Below, in pieces: positions 39,918 to 52,358 of a stretch of DNA of 64,000 nucleotides. The stretch lies in contig PVNU02002348.1 of NCBI GenBank assembly GCA_003013855.2, positions 1,301,538-1,365,537 on the forward strand. Direction: 5' to 3'. This DNA is from Liriodendron chinense (taxonomy: Eukaryota; Streptophyta; Magnoliopsida; Magnoliales; Magnoliaceae). The notes beneath the pieces were generated by a model. That model was not told the DNA's origin, ran no database searches, and worked only from the letters and a program-made list of their open reading frames with translations. Position 1 is the stretch's first letter. The number at the start of each line of letters is the position of its first letter. Both the position numbers and the translations under genes were made by a program.

Positions 39918-42890
39918 GAGGCCCATTTTGAAAAATTGCCACCAACTACATCAAAGCCTCTACCGTCTAACATCAAACCACCGAAGCTTGACCTCAAACC
40001 ACTGCCATCCGAGCTTAAATATGTATATTTGGGTCAAGAGGAAACTTTCCCAGTGGTCATTGCCTCCCACCTAGAGAAAGACCAAGAGCTCAAGTTGATT
40101 GAGTTACTCAAAAAACACCGGGAAGCCATAGGTTGGACAATAGCGGATCTCAAAGGGATAGATCCTTCGGTTTGCACTCACCGTATACACCTTGAAGAAA
40201 ATGCAAAAATGACTAAACAACCTCAAAGACGGCTAAATCCAAACATGATGGAGGTTGTCAAAGCCGAGGTATTAAAGCTATTGGATGTGGGGATCATCTA
40301 CCCCATCTCAGATAGCCAATGGGTGAGTCCTACCCAAGTTGTCCCCAACAAATCCGGTATTACCATCATTGAAAACGCCAACAACGAGCTTATACCGACT
40401 AGGGTGACCACCGGTTGGCGTATGTGCATTGATTATAGGAAGCTCAACACGGTTACTAGGAAAGACCACTTCCCTCTCCCATTTATGGATCAAATTTTGG
40501 AGAGGTTGGCAGGCCATTCCTATTATTGCTTCCTAGATGGCTATTCCGGATACAACCAAATTGAGATAGCTCTGGAAGACCAAGAGAAAACCATATTTAC
40601 ATGCCCGTTTGGTACCTTCGCTTACCGAAGGATGCCATTCGGGTTATGCAATGCACCCGCCACATTCCAACGATGCATGTTGAGTATTTTCTCGGACATG
40701 GTGGATGAGTTTCTTGAGGTATTCATGGATGACTTTTCTGTTTTTGGTTGTACATTTGATGAGTGTCTCGAGCACTTGAAGTTGGTCTTGATGAGGTGTG
40801 AGGAAAAGCAACTTGTATTAAACTGGGAAAAGTGTCATTTCATGGTACAAAGAGGAATAGTCCTTGGACACATCATCTCGTCCAATGGAATAGAGGTAGA
40901 TCGGGCGAAAATTGACATAATTTCCAATCTTCCACCACCCAAAAGCATACGCAATGTGTGGTCCTTCCTTGGACACGCCGGTTTCTATCGAAGGTTTATA
41001 AAGGACTTTAGTCACATCTCAAGGCCTTTATGCAACCTTCTACAAAAGGAGAACCAATTTGAGTGGAGTGCCGAATGTCAATTAGCTTTTTCAAAGCTAA
41101 AAGACATGTTGACAACCGCTCCTATCATGCAACCACCAGATTGGTCCATGCCTTTTGAGTTGATGTGCGATGCGAGCGATTTTGCTATTGGGGCGGTGTT
41201 AGGCCAAAAGAAAGATAAAAAGCCCCATGTCATTTACTACGCAAGTAAGACCTTGAATCCTGCCCAAGTTAATTATTCGACTATGGAGAAAGAACTCCTA
41301 GCTGTCATTTTTGCCTTGGACAAATTCAGGCCATACTTAATAGGATCCAAAGTTATTGTGTATACGGATCATGCGGCGCTGAAATACCTTCTTTCTAAGA
41401 AGGATGCTAAGCCCCGCTTGCTTAGATGGATCCTACTCCTTCAAGAATTCGACTTGGAGATCAAAGATAAGAAGGGGGTAGAAAATGTGGTGGCGGATCA
41501 TCTATCCCGCCTAGTCCTACCAAATTCCATTGACGAGTCACCTATTGAGGACTCATTCCCTGATGAGCAACTCTTTGTTGCTATGCATCCACCATGGTAC
41601 GCTGATATAGCCAATTATCTTTCCACAGGTGCGATGCCGACTCATTGGACTGCGCAAGACAAACGTAAATTTCTAAGGGAAGTGCGCAGATTTTTCTGGG
41701 ATGAACCTCTATTGTTTAAATATTGCCCAGACCAAATTATAAGGAGATGCGTCCCCGATGATGAACACAATTCAGTCATCTCCTTTTGTCATGATCAAGC
41801 ATGTGGGGGTCATTTTTCAGCCAAGAAAACAACTGCAAAAATTCTGCAATGTGGTTTTTATTGGCCCACGTTATTTAAGGACACCCACGAGTTTTGCAAA
41901 GCGTGCGAGCGCTGCCAGAAGCTAGGAGGATTATCTCGTCGAAATATGATGCCTCTCACCCCAATTCAACATCTTGAAGTCTTTGACTGTTGGGGCATCG
42001 ATTTCATGGGACCATTACCCTCATCTTTTGGGCATGTCTATATTCTGCTTGCCGTAGACTATGTGTCTAAATGGATAGAGGCTATCCCATGTAGAACCAA
42101 CGATCATCGTACGGTTCTAAAGTTCCTCAAAGAAAATATACTTTCTAGATTTGGGACGTCTCGAGCCATTATTAGTGATGGTGGTTCTCACTTTTGCAAT
42201 AGACCTTTTGAAACTTTAATGAAGAAATATAGTATTAGGCACAAAGTGAGTACCCCATACCACCCACAAACAAGTGGGCAAGCTGAAATCTCTAATAGGG
42301 AAATCAAGCAGATTTTGGAAAAGACGGTGAGACCGGATCGCAAGGATTGGTCCCTAAGATTAGATGATGCACTTTGGTCTCACCGTACTGCCTACAAGAC
42401 ACCCATTGGAATGTCCCCTTATAGACTTGTCTATGGGAAAGCTTGCCACTTGCCGGTGGAGATAGAACACAAAGCCTATTGGGCAATTCGGGCTCTAAAT
42501 TTTGACATTGACAAGGTTAGCTCGCTTCACAAACTTCAATTAAATGAGCTTGATGAGATCCGGAACGATGCATATGAGAATTCGAGAATTTACAAGAGCA
42601 AGATGAAGGCCTTTCATGACAAGCACATCTTAAGAAAATCTTTCCATGAAGGACAGAAAGTGCTCTTGTATAATGCCCGACTTCATCTTTTTTCGGAAAA
42701 ATTACGATCTCGATGGACCGGCCCATATATTGTCAAAGAAGTTTTTCCTCATGGGGCTGTTGAGATTGAGAATGCAGCAAATGGTGACTGTTTCAAAGTT
42801 AATGGACAACGCCTTAAACCATTTGTTGAGAAATTTGATTCAGAGGACATGTCCATCTCCCTGAATGATCCTGTCTATCAGGCTGATTGA
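39918..42890 (+). pseudogene. element C RT, RNase H and integrase (open)
   Basis: The open stretch of about 990 codons has the same order as element A, without A's nonsense codon. RT has WRMCIDYRKLN, GYSGYNQIEI and FMDDF. RNase H has CDASDFAIGAVLG, KELLAVIFALD and TDHAALKYLL. Integrase has the HHCC module, WGIDFMGPLP, IISDGGSHF and SGQAEISNREIK, then the WTGPYIVKEVF tail. The part looks enzymatically intact but is cut off from a proper start by the upstream frameshifts and by element D. Confidence 0.9.
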
Positions 42891-44018
42891 TCTCCTAGTC
42901 TGATGGAGGTATAGCATAGGTAGGTTTAGTTTTGTTCTTCTGTTTTAATAGGTTTTAGTTGTTGAGTTGGAGAATTCCATGATCGCTCTCTCAGGTACTA
43001 TTGTTCTCACTCTCTCATTATTTACCATTGCTCTCATGTTCATGCTAATTGACTATCTTTTTACATTGAGGACAGTGCAAGATTTGGTTGGGGGGTGACA
43101 TGAGATCCCTCATCTAGCATATTGCAACATTTCGAGCTTCACATGCGGCAAATTTTTTTGAATTTTCTAATATCTCAAAAATCTTTTAGAAAATCTTGTT
43201 TCTATACATTCGAGAGGCTATGAGTAGAAGAGGAGGAGAAACGAAGCGTGTGATGTTGTAGTCTTGAATTTCTCCCAACATAATGGTGTTATATGATAGT
43301 TCCCCTATTGTTGTGATTGATAGAAAAATTTGAACACTTTTTACACCTAGTTCACATTACACGATTTTCATGAGTGACAGGTTTATGTGATTTGTGGATT
43401 AGCTAGACTTTGATTTAAAGGTGTTGAGCAGCCAAGCAGGGGTATTTTGTCCATCCTTGTCCATGGGAAAATAACAGAAGATATGGATTTCTAAAAATCC
43501 TATCTAATTTAAAAGAAAAAGGAAAGAAAGGATGAAATCGGGAAGGAAAGAAAAATGGTGGAAAATTTTGAAAAGGGCTACCTATTACCAACCGAGGGAT
43601 GGTCGAACCGTAACCAAAGCCGGAAATGGGACGTAGTGTGAAAGCCGTCGGAAGGACGGTAAGGCAAATTCCTGTCATAGGCTTGCTGTTGCTCTGTGCA
43701 CCTTAAAATCCTTGGTTTACTTAATCTATGAAGAAGATGATTCCAGGAACTCATGAGATGAACTTTCACTATGCACACTAGGTTGAATTTATTCAAGTTC
43801 TTCTATTTATCAATCAATCAGCGGGAATTTCATGTAGACACTTATTATGTTTTGAGAGTCCAAGATTTCAGCTTCTATCACCTAATTTTTCCAAATTTTA
43901 TACGTGTACATCTTGGAATGGATAGAATCATGGTTTCTGAAGGAGAGTTGGGTTTGGAGGTTTGAAATTGTTTTACGCATGTTTTGCTCGGGACTAGCAA
44001 AAAGCTGGTTGGGGGGTG
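42891..44018 (+). other. element C post-pol non-coding region
   Basis: It is the counterpart of 19610-20743 in element A and has no credible ORF or env-like gene. An internal GGTTGGGGGGTG is at 43086-43097, and the true polypurine tract is at 44007-44018 directly before the LTR. Confidence 0.8.
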
Positions 44019-45412
44019 TGTTGAACCTCCAATTTATACATTACATTGCCCATTACACGACAAGGTTTGCATGATTTTCATGGTTTAAAGGCCCACCTAA
44101 CACATGTTTTGTGATTATAGGGATGAGAGCGGACTTCATTCAATTACAAGCCAAAAGAACTCTTCTAGAGCTTTTGGATGAAGATGAAAGAAGACCAAAG
44201 AAAGGAGAAAGCAAAGAGAAGAGAGAGAAGAAGAAAAAGGAGAAAAAGAAGAGAAGAAGAATCAAATGGAAGACAGGCCGACCGGTCATGACCGGTCGGC
44301 CATGAAGGCTGATCATATTGATGACAGGCCGACCGGTCATGACCGGTCGGCCATGCTCTCTAGACAAGGTGGAAACAAAGCCCGACCAGTCATGACCGGT
44401 CGGGCATGCACGCTGGACTGTGGACAGGTCTGTCCGACCAGGTCTTGACCGGTCGGTAGCACCCCCTGGAATGATTGAAAGGCTAGTCCGACCGATCACG
44501 ACCGGTCAGCTCTGCGTATGGAAAGTCCTTTCTATATTAGGACTCCAAAAATTGCTACGCAATGCGTAGTCTTTCGCAGAATCCGACGCAAGGGAGGCTG
44601 CTTGCTATAAAAGGACACCTAGGGGCTCTCCCTAAGGTATCAAAGAAGCTAAGGGACGTGGGTTTGGAGAGTGAAAGCAACTGTGGAGCGGCTGCAACTC
44701 TCCTAATCGGGTTTTTCTTAGTTTATGCTTTTATTTCAGAGTTTTTAGTTATAGCATGACAATGCTCGGCTAAAACCTCTCAGCTAAGGCTGAGAGGTGA
44801 AGCTTGTAGCTAATTCTATGTTGATTTCAATTTAATTCAAGTAATTTACATTCAAGTTTAGATTTTTGCATGTTTTAGTTCCAAAAAGTGGTAGTTTGAG
44901 ACGTTTTATCTGAGTTTATGTGCTCCGGACATGAATTCCTTTTAATTCTCTGAGATTATCATGTTTGTTTATTTAAATTCGGATTATAGTAATCCTTGAG
45001 CAGGCCATAGTCCAGAGGCATGGCTGTTACTCCGCAGGCTATGGTTTCGAGTTTGTATTGATTGAATGGAACTAGAACTTGGAAGTTCAACTTGAATGTG
45101 ATGGAATGTGTGTGAATGCTTTATTCTCCAACTAGATGAGAGATAGGACTTCAAATCTAGTTGTGTTCTCTACTTGGATTGACTGAATTGACATAGGATT
45201 GCTACAAGTGGATCCTTGAAAGCCTTAGTACTTTATATCTCTGATTTTTCATTAAGTTCCTGTTTTTAGTAAACACTCAATCGAATCTGATTTCTTTCAA
45301 AAACTGAGTTGCTGGAGTGATTTGGGAGCTGTTACTATTTCCCTGTGGATCGACCTCGGTCTTACCGAGATTTATTACTACATCGCAGCCTTACACTTGA
45401 GGCGAGCGAACA
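44019..45412 (+). repeat. element C 3' LTR (1,394 bp)
   Basis: It nearly equals the 5' LTR. It contains the palindromic array (44276-44508), TATAAAAG at 44606-44613 and the stem-loop at 44776-44797. It ends at target copy CTACC. Confidence 0.9.
44276..44508. repeat. palindromic array in the C 3' LTR, five units
   Basis: It has the same five units and period of about 53 bp as 25351-25583. Point differences between the two LTR copies fall inside the palindromes, for example GACCAGTC in unit 2 of one and unit 3 of the other. Confidence 0.95.
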
Positions 45413-45417
45413 CTACC

Positions 45418-46448
45418 GGATCAAACAAGTTTTACTCGACCTTGGGGCAAGTGTTAACCTCATCCCATACTCGGTCTATGAACAACTTGGGTTAGGTGAA
45501 TTAAAACCCACCAAAACCACACTTCAACTCGCTAATAGATCTATTCGTATACCGAGAGGGATGATTGAAGATTTCCCTGTCCAAGTCAATAAATTCTACT
45601 ATCTAGTGGATTTTATTGTCTTGAATACACATCCTGTGATGGGAACTGGTGCTCAAATTCCTTTCATACTTGGCCGCCCTTTCTTAGCCACTTCAAATTC
45701 AATTATCAATTGTAGAAATGGGCTGGTACAAATGTCCTTTGGAAATATGACACTCAAGCTGAATATCTTTGATTTATGCAAACAACCACGAGATGTTGAT
45801 AACGAGGTCCACAAAATAAATCTGATTGAATCATTCGTGGAAGACAAATGCCTCCTGACATTCTATTCCAACCCCTTGGAGGCATGCTTGGCCCATTCTC
45901 ATGAGATTGATGATGACATGATAAGAGAGATGGATGCAATTTTGGATTCTATATCGATACTTGATAATAAAAGATGGAAAGCACCATTTGAGCCTTTGCC
46001 CTTAAGCGAGAACAAGCCTCTTCCATCTAATATCAAGGCACCGAAGCTCGACCTAAAACCATTACCCACTGATTTTAAATATGTTTATTTAGGTCGAGAT
46101 GAGACATATCCGGTGGTGATTTCTTACCACTTGGATGAGGAACAAGAGAGTAAGCTAATAACCACTCTAATAAAGCATAAAAGTGCCATTGGATGGTCAA
46201 TTGCGGATCTCAAGGGCATAGACCCCCTGATTTGTACTCATCGCATACACCTTGAGGAGAATGCGAAAACATCTAAGCAACCACAAAGACACCTCAATCC
46301 AAACATGAAGGAGGTGGTTAAGGCCGAGGTGTTGAAACTATTGGATGTGGGTATCATTTACCCAATATCTGATAGCCAATGGGTGAGTCCAACTCAAGTG
46401 GTGCTTAAGAAATCCGAAATTACCATTGTAACCAATGCTAACAATGAA
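45418..46448 (+). pseudogene. element B protease and start of RT
   Basis: B's frame resumes after element C with LLDLGASVNLIPYSVYEQLG, the protease active-site block. It runs through the LGRPFLATSNSIINC block and the RT entry (VKAEVLKLLDVGIIYPISDSQW). It stays open to the next insertion at 46454, after NANNELI. Any start codon upstream lies in C's LTR and is irrelevant. Confidence 0.85.
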
Positions 46449-46453
46449 CTCAT

Positions 46454-48081
46454 TGAGATTGTGGTTTTACCGCTTGTAGAGATACTCGGAGATATGTCTA
46501 AGGACCTAGAGGGGGTGATATGGGCCTTTTTCAAATTCTTTTCGCCTACTTATGCAATTCAATAAAATAAGCTTTGTAAGCAAGAACACCTCGGCTTCCA
46601 AGCCTTGGTGGGTCCAATCAAAAGACTAGCAAGAGGATAAGCAATAAACAAACCTAGTCTAAGCATGCATAGGAAGTAAATGATACAACTAATCAAGCTC
46701 CTAACCTATGCATCTTGTGTAGACTTATGAGAGTGGATCGATGAGCTCAAGTCTACACAAGTAGTGAAGGTACATCTTGTGTGGGGATGCCTATAAAGTG
46801 CCTAGCATGCATTCCTATCAATCATTCATAATTAAGCAATTAAACTAACAATGTAAAGATAGAATGTGCTCAAGAACAATCATAAACACAAGGATGTATA
46901 GTGGTTCGACTACGTGTCTACTCCACTCCCGGTTCAAGTACTCAACCCCTTTGAGCACACCGGCATTCACTATCGGAGGTTTTAAATGAGGTTCACCTCT
47001 CAACCTTTACACGGAGGTTTTATCGGTTCACCTCTCAACCGTATCCGGAGTTTTAGACAAAGGCTAACTCTCAACCTTATCGCACGTTTACTCCCATGTC
47101 GGAGGCTCCCCCTTGGAGACTTAGTTTAGGCCCGGCTGACGGGCCAAGGAACGGCTAACATCCCTAAGGCGAGTTGACAAACAAACTCTAAAATGGACTC
47201 TCAAATAAGACAACCTACTTGTCGGATGAGCCCCTTGTTTAGCGCCGGATTGGGTTGCTTGATCTCCTGCTCTCCCGTGCTTCAATCAGCTTCCCTTTGC
47301 TCCCTCGATCGTGCCGCCGTTGCGTCGCCAATGCCTCAGCCACATTCGATCAAACACCTTGCATGCGATGCCTTGAAATGCCCAAGGTGCTAGGAGGATG
47401 GGTTTGAGAACTCTACAACTTAGTAGGAATGGGTTTCCTAGAGTCTCTTACCTACAACGATCTCATCTTCGAGTTTAGGACATGGATTTGCCAATCAAGA
47501 AGCTTCCTAACTCTAGAGATCAAGAGGGGATGAAGGTCATCTTCTTCATGAGCTTGGAATGCTCTAATCTTGTGTTAAAGCACAAGGAAGATGCCTTGCA
47601 TCGGTCAAGGATTAAGCCTCAAATGATCTCCTTCAATGGTGGCTTTTCTCCCTCAAAAATCCCTCTTCAAATGCCCAAAATCGGAGCACTATATGTAGCA
47701 AAACATAGCCCCTAACGGTCATAAAATGGGCAAATAACGGTCATAAAGCGACCTGTCCCGACCGGTCATGACCGGTCGGAGCCCCCTGCTGGAGAACTTC
47801 AAGTGCATAGGCCAGGGTTTGGGTGTTCAAATGGGACACCTAAGGCCTATCTATGATGCCTAAATGTACTCCAATATGGTCAAGGTCATCAAGGATACAA
47901 AGGGGTTGGGTTTTGGTCAAGGTTAAGGCATCAAGGCATCTCATTTACCTGAATCTTCATTCTTGATGCAGCCGAGTGTCTTCGGTCTTCGTCTTTATTG
48001 GGCTCAACCGACTCTAGACTCACTGCTGTAAGTGATTGACAAACAAGGTGCACTAGTATGCCACGGAAAAGTGCACTAACA
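46454..48081 (-). mobile_element. Copia-like solo LTR (1,628 bp) in B's RT
   Basis: It is flanked by CTCAT (46449-46453 and 48082-48086), and the ends are TG...CA. On the minus strand it starts TGTTAGTGCAC and ends with a CACCCCCTCTAGG-type segment before ...CAATCTCA, a feature I associate with Ty1/copia LTRs. No internal coding region is present, so it is a solo LTR. The start matches the fragments at 51544 and 52719. It holds one GACCGGTC-AT-GACCGGTC palindrome (47758-47779), with a TATATAG-like sequence about 65 bases further along on the minus strand. Confidence 0.75.
47758..47779. repeat. GACCGGTC doubled palindrome inside the Copia-like LTR
   Basis: A perfect 22-base palindrome with AT centre is identical in core to the Athila arrays. 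The following bases (AGCCCCCTGCTGGA) also resemble an Athila spacer (AGCACCCCCTGGA). It lies about 300 bases from the LTR start. Confidence 0.9.
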
Positions 48082-48086
48082 CTCAT

Positions 48087-49550
48087 ACCAACCAGAGTCA
48101 CTACCTGTTGGAGAATGTGCATTGACTACAGGAAGCTAAACATAGTTACAAGGAAAGACCACTTCCCTTACCTTTTGTTGATCAAATTTTAGAAAGGTTG
48201 GCGGGTCGTTCCCACTTCTGCTTTCTTGATGGGTATTCAGGGTATAACCAAATAGAGATCGCCCTAGAGGACCAAGAGAAGACAACATTCACATGTCCAT
48301 TCGGCACTTTTGCCTATCGAAGGATGCCGGTTGGACTATGCAATGCCCCTGGCACCTTTCAGCGTTGTATGTTGAGTATTTTTTCTTATATAGTGGGGAC
48401 AATTCTTGAAGTCTTCATGGACAATTTCTCTGTATTTGGTTGTAACTTTGATGAGTACCTTATGCACTTAAAAATTGTTTTAAAAAGATGTGAAGAAAAG
48501 AACCTCGTGTTGAATTGGGAGAAATGTCATTTCATGGTTCAAAAAGGAATTGTCCTTGGTCACATTATCTCACAAAATGGAATCGAGGTGGACAAGGCTA
48601 AAATCGATCTTATCTCTAACCTTCCACCCCCAAAAGTGTACGAGATGTGCGGTCCTTTTTAGGACATGCCGAATTCTATAGACGGTTCATAAAGGACTTT
48701 AGTTCACTCTCTCGTCCTTCATGTAACCTCCTCCAAAAGGAAAACTCATTCGAGTGGAATATGGATTGTCAAAATGACTTTGACAAACTTAAAGGTATGT
48801 TGACATGTGCTCCCATAATGCAACCACCTGATTGGAGCCTTCCTTTTAAAACCATGTGTAATGCGAGTGACTACGCTATTGGGGCTGTGTTAGGCCAAAG
48901 AAAAGAGAAGAAGCCATACGTCATCTACTACACAAGTAAAACCTTAAACTTGGCTCAAGTAAACCACACTACTACTGAAAAAGAACTTTGGCCGTAGTTT
49001 TTACTTTAGACAAGTTTAGATCCTACTTGATCGGATCCAAGATTATCATATTCACTGACCATGCCGCACTTAAGGACCTTCTCTCTAAGAAGGATGCTAA
49101 GCCATGCTTATTAAGATGGATCCTCCTACTCCAAGAATTTGACATAGAAATACGTGATAAGAAAGGAGTATAAAATATAGTTGCTGATCATCTTTCTAGA
49201 CTTGTTCTCACTGATTCCCCTGAGACGACCGCGATCAATGACATGTTCCCTGATGAACAACTTTTTAAAGTCTCCCAATTACCATGGTATGTGGACACTG
49301 CTAATTATCTTGCTACAGGTACAATTCTGACACATTAGAAAAGGCAAGATAAGGATAAGTTCTTCAACGAGGTGAGAAAATTCCTATGGGAGGACCCATA
49401 CTTATTCAAGTATTGTCCCAATCAAATCATAAGGAGATGTGTGCCGGATGATGAACAACAAAGTATAATCTCCTTTTGTCATTCTTAAGCATGTGGTGGC
49501 CACTTTTCAGCTAAGAAGACCACAGCCAAAATTCTACAATGTGAGTTTTA
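48087..49550 (+). pseudogene. element B RT, RNase H and start of integrase, decayed
   Basis: RT resumes with WRMCIDYRKLN and continues to GYSGYNQIEI. The catalytic motif reads FMDNF instead of FMDDF, so an essential Asp is lost. Frameshifts occur near 48166, 48636 and 48990, and stops near 49171, 49336 and 49487. RNase H is readable (DYAIGAVLG, TDHAALKDLLSKKD), and the integrase zinc region breaks at LQCEFYW, where the next LTR is inserted. Confidence 0.85.
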
Positions 49551-49555
49551 TTGGC

Positions 49556-51178
49556 TGTTCGCTTCCCCAAGTGTAGGGTTGCGATGTAGTAATAAACTCG
49601 GTAAGACCGAGGTCGATCCACAGGGACTATGTAGGATCTCACAAACTCATCCACAAGTGTCTAATTAAGTCTACTAATCAAATTGTTGTATGAAGTTGAT
49701 GTGAGTAACGAAAGCTGAATTAAATCGAAAGTAATTAATTATAAGAAGGCACTAGAGGTTCAGAGGATCCACTTGTAGCAATCCTTGATGTTCAATCCGC
49801 TGTGGTTTCTTATTCTCTCAACTAGAATCGACATTCCTGTCTATTTAGTCGGATGATAGAGCTGTTAAACCAAACATTCTGTAATATGTAAGTTCTATGC
49901 ATAAGATTCACTCAATGTAGGCCGAGCTGAACATGCTCAATTGCATAGGTCATTCCCCTTTCCTATAAGTCCAGTTCTCAATCATAACCATCCTCAAGTC
50001 CTCTCATAAGACAAGGCTAGATCAGGATTTGAACTGGATTCAAATCACATGCACAGTCATTACATATTCCAGAAAATCAACAAAAATAGAACTTTGGCAT
50101 GAAGTCCCTTTATGAAGAGCTTAGTACTAGAGCGCACTCCGATTCCTCAGATCATACAGGTCTAGACCGTTGCAAACGAATTAAGAAGCTAAGTAATTCA
50201 TCCAAACATCCATGAGTCATCACAAGACTAAGAAAAATTACTTAAAAACTTGTATAAACTTCAAACCTTAGTTCATAATCATGAATTCCACACTTAAACC
50301 ACTTAACTACGAATTAAAACATCTTGGATTCACTACAAGCTTCACCTCTTAGCCCTAGCTAAGAGGTTTAGCTGCTCATGATCCAAGGAAACATGAATCA
50401 ACTACAAAAAGCATGAAAACAGCAAAGCAAACCAAAAGGAGTTGTGAAACTCCAATCTCCACTTCCACAGTCTCCAACCTCGCTTGAACCCTTCTAGGAT
50501 ACCTTAGGAACAATCCCTAGGTGTCTATTTATAGTCTGGAGGCTCCCCAACTTCGGAAGAATCGAGAAAGTGCGTAACACTTACGCAGCGCAGAGAAAAT
50601 CGGGATAAAATTATCAACTTCTAAGTCAGTACGCATGGCCGACAGGTCATGACCGGTCGGCCCTTGTTTATCCTTAGTCCAGCAGCCATATCCGACCAGT
50701 CTTGACCGGTCGGATGTCTTTATTAACGTTCCAGCAAGTGTGGCCGACCGGTCAAGATCGGTCGGGCCTATTCAACATTGGTCCAGGCCTTCAGCAACTC
50801 TCCAGTAACAATGACCAACCGGTCATGACCGGTCGGTCCTCTTCAGTAATATCCAAACCTGCATGGCTGACCAGTCACTGACCGGTCTGGCTTCCTTGGC
50901 CGACCGGTCACGACCGGTCAGCCTCTTTTCTTTTTGTTTTCTTTCTTTCTTTCTTCTGCTTTCTTTTCTTCTTTACTTCTTTCTTTCTTTTCTTCTTTGG
51001 TCCTCAAATGTTCTTCATCAGAATGATCCTAAATGAACCCTTTTTGTCTTCAATTGAGTGGAGCTCCCTCTCAGTCCTGTAGTCACAAAACATGCATTGG
51101 ATTAGCCTATAAACCATACAAACCTTGCACAATGAGTGATGAATTGGGGGTAGGATATGCACAATTAAGAGCTCAACA
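49556..51178 (-). mobile_element. Athila-type solo LTR (1,623 bp) in B's integrase
   Basis: It is flanked by TTGGC (49551-49555 and 51179-51183). On the minus strand it reads TGTTGAGCTCTTAATTGTG...GGAAGCGAACA, the same family as B's own LTR. In minus order it has a palindromic array (50923-50636), TATAAATA (50533-50526) and the leader stem-loop (50366-50345). Integrase sequence resumes immediately after it, so only a single LTR is present here. Its distal part is the start of the tandem units at 50743. Confidence 0.85.
50636..50923. repeat. palindromic array in the minus-strand solo LTR, six units
   Basis: Units start near 50636, 50688, 50741, 50811, 50867 and 50897. The core is GACCGGTC-N2-GACCGGTC with single-base decay. 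The uneven spacing shows unit loss. The purine tract follows on the minus strand, as in the other Athila LTRs. Confidence 0.9.
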
Positions 51179-51183
51179 TTGGC

Positions 51184-51543
51184 CCACCATGTTCAAGGAC
51201 ACCCATGAGTTTTCTAGAACATGTGAGCCTTATTAGAAATTGGGAGGAATATCCCGTAGAAATATGATGCCACTTAATCCCATCTTACCAATCGAAATTT
51301 TTTATTGTTGGGGCATCGATTTCATGGGTCCATTCCCATCTTTTGAAAATTTATATATTCTGCTTACCGTCGACTATGTTTCAAAATGGGTCGAGGCAAT
51401 TCCATGCCAGAACAATGACCATAAAATAGTCATTATTTTCTTAAAAGAAAATATCCTTTCTCGGTTTGGAACACCTCGAGTCATTATAAGCGATGGAGGG
51501 TCCCATTTTTGTAACTACCCGTTTGAAGCTTTAATGAAAAAAT
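51184..51543 (+). pseudogene. element B integrase fragment, copy 1
   Basis: It resumes after the solo LTR with WPTMFKDTHEF and has one stop (about 51235). It then contains LGGISRRNMMPL, WGIDFMGPFP, WVEAIPC, ENILSRFGTPR and IISDGGSHFCNYPFEALMKK. It is cut by the Copia-like LTR fragment at 51544, so the catalytic Glu region is missing. Confidence 0.85.
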
Positions 51544-51872
51544 TGTCAGTGCACTTTTCTGTGGCATACTAGTGCACCTTGTTTGTTAATCACTTAGGTC
51601 AGTGGGTCTAGTGTCAGTTGAGCTTAATGAAGACGAAGACTCAAGACTCAAGATAAATTAGATGCATCAAGGAAGAAGAAACAGGTAAAAGTGATGCCTT
51701 GGTGTGCCTTGCCTTGACCAAAACCTAACCCATAACCTCTTAGATGACTTGGACCAACTAAGTATATCTTTAGTCATCATCATTAGTCTTAGAACTACAT
51801 GAAAAACATGATAAGTTAGACTAATTAAAGAGGAGGAAGCTGATGTAATCAAATCAGCTCAAACAGCAGTTT
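51544..51872 (+). repeat. Copia-like LTR fragment, copy 1
   Basis: It begins TGTCAGTGCACTTTTCTGTG (TGTTAG in copy 2), which matches the start of the solo LTR at 46454-48081 read on its minus strand. It stops at the palindrome 51873-51895, after which the sequence is Athila LTR. Confidence 0.8.
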
Positions 51873-52358
51873 CCGACCGGTCAAGACCGGTCGGGCCTAT
51901 TCAACATTGGTCCAGCAAGCATGTCCGACCGGTCATGTCCGACCGGTCATGACCGGTCGGACGCCTTCAGCAACTCTCCAGTAACAATGACCGACCGGTC
52001 ATGACCGGTCGGTCCTCTTCAGTAATATCCAAACCTGCATGGCTGACCGGTCACTGACCGGTCTGGCTTCCTTGGCCGACCGGTCACGACCGGTCAGCCT
52101 CTTTTCTTTTGTTTTCTTTCTTTCTTTCTTCTGCTTTCTTTTCTTCTTTACTTCTTTCTTTCTTTTCTTCTTTGGTCCTCAAATGTTCTTCATCAGAATG
52201 ATCCTAAATGAACCCTTTTTGTCTTCAATTGAGTGGAGTTCCCTCTCAGTCCTGTAGTCACAAAACATGCATTGGATTAGCCTATAAACCATACAAACCT
52301 TGCACAATGAGTGATGAATTGGGGGTAGAATATGCACAATTAAGAGCTCAACATTGGC

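Larger units (their letters stand above)
25094..45412 (+). mobile_element. element C: Athila-type retrotransposon carrying element D
   Basis: C is flanked by CTACC (25089-25093 and 45413-45417), and its insertion splits B's protease between GDY and the DLGAS motif. LTRs are 1,393 and 1,394 bp and differ at only a small number of positions by eye, so insertion is recent. Without element D it is about 9.6 kb. PBS, gag, protease, RT, RNase H, integrase and polypurine tract are all present. Besides D it has three C-run frameshifts: seven C at 26887-26893, an extra C at 39301-39308 and a lost C near 39917. Confidence 0.9.

Noticed and set aside
45345..45412. Apparent start of the B pol ORF
   Set aside because: These codons belong to C's 3' LTR; B sequence begins after the CTACC target copy.
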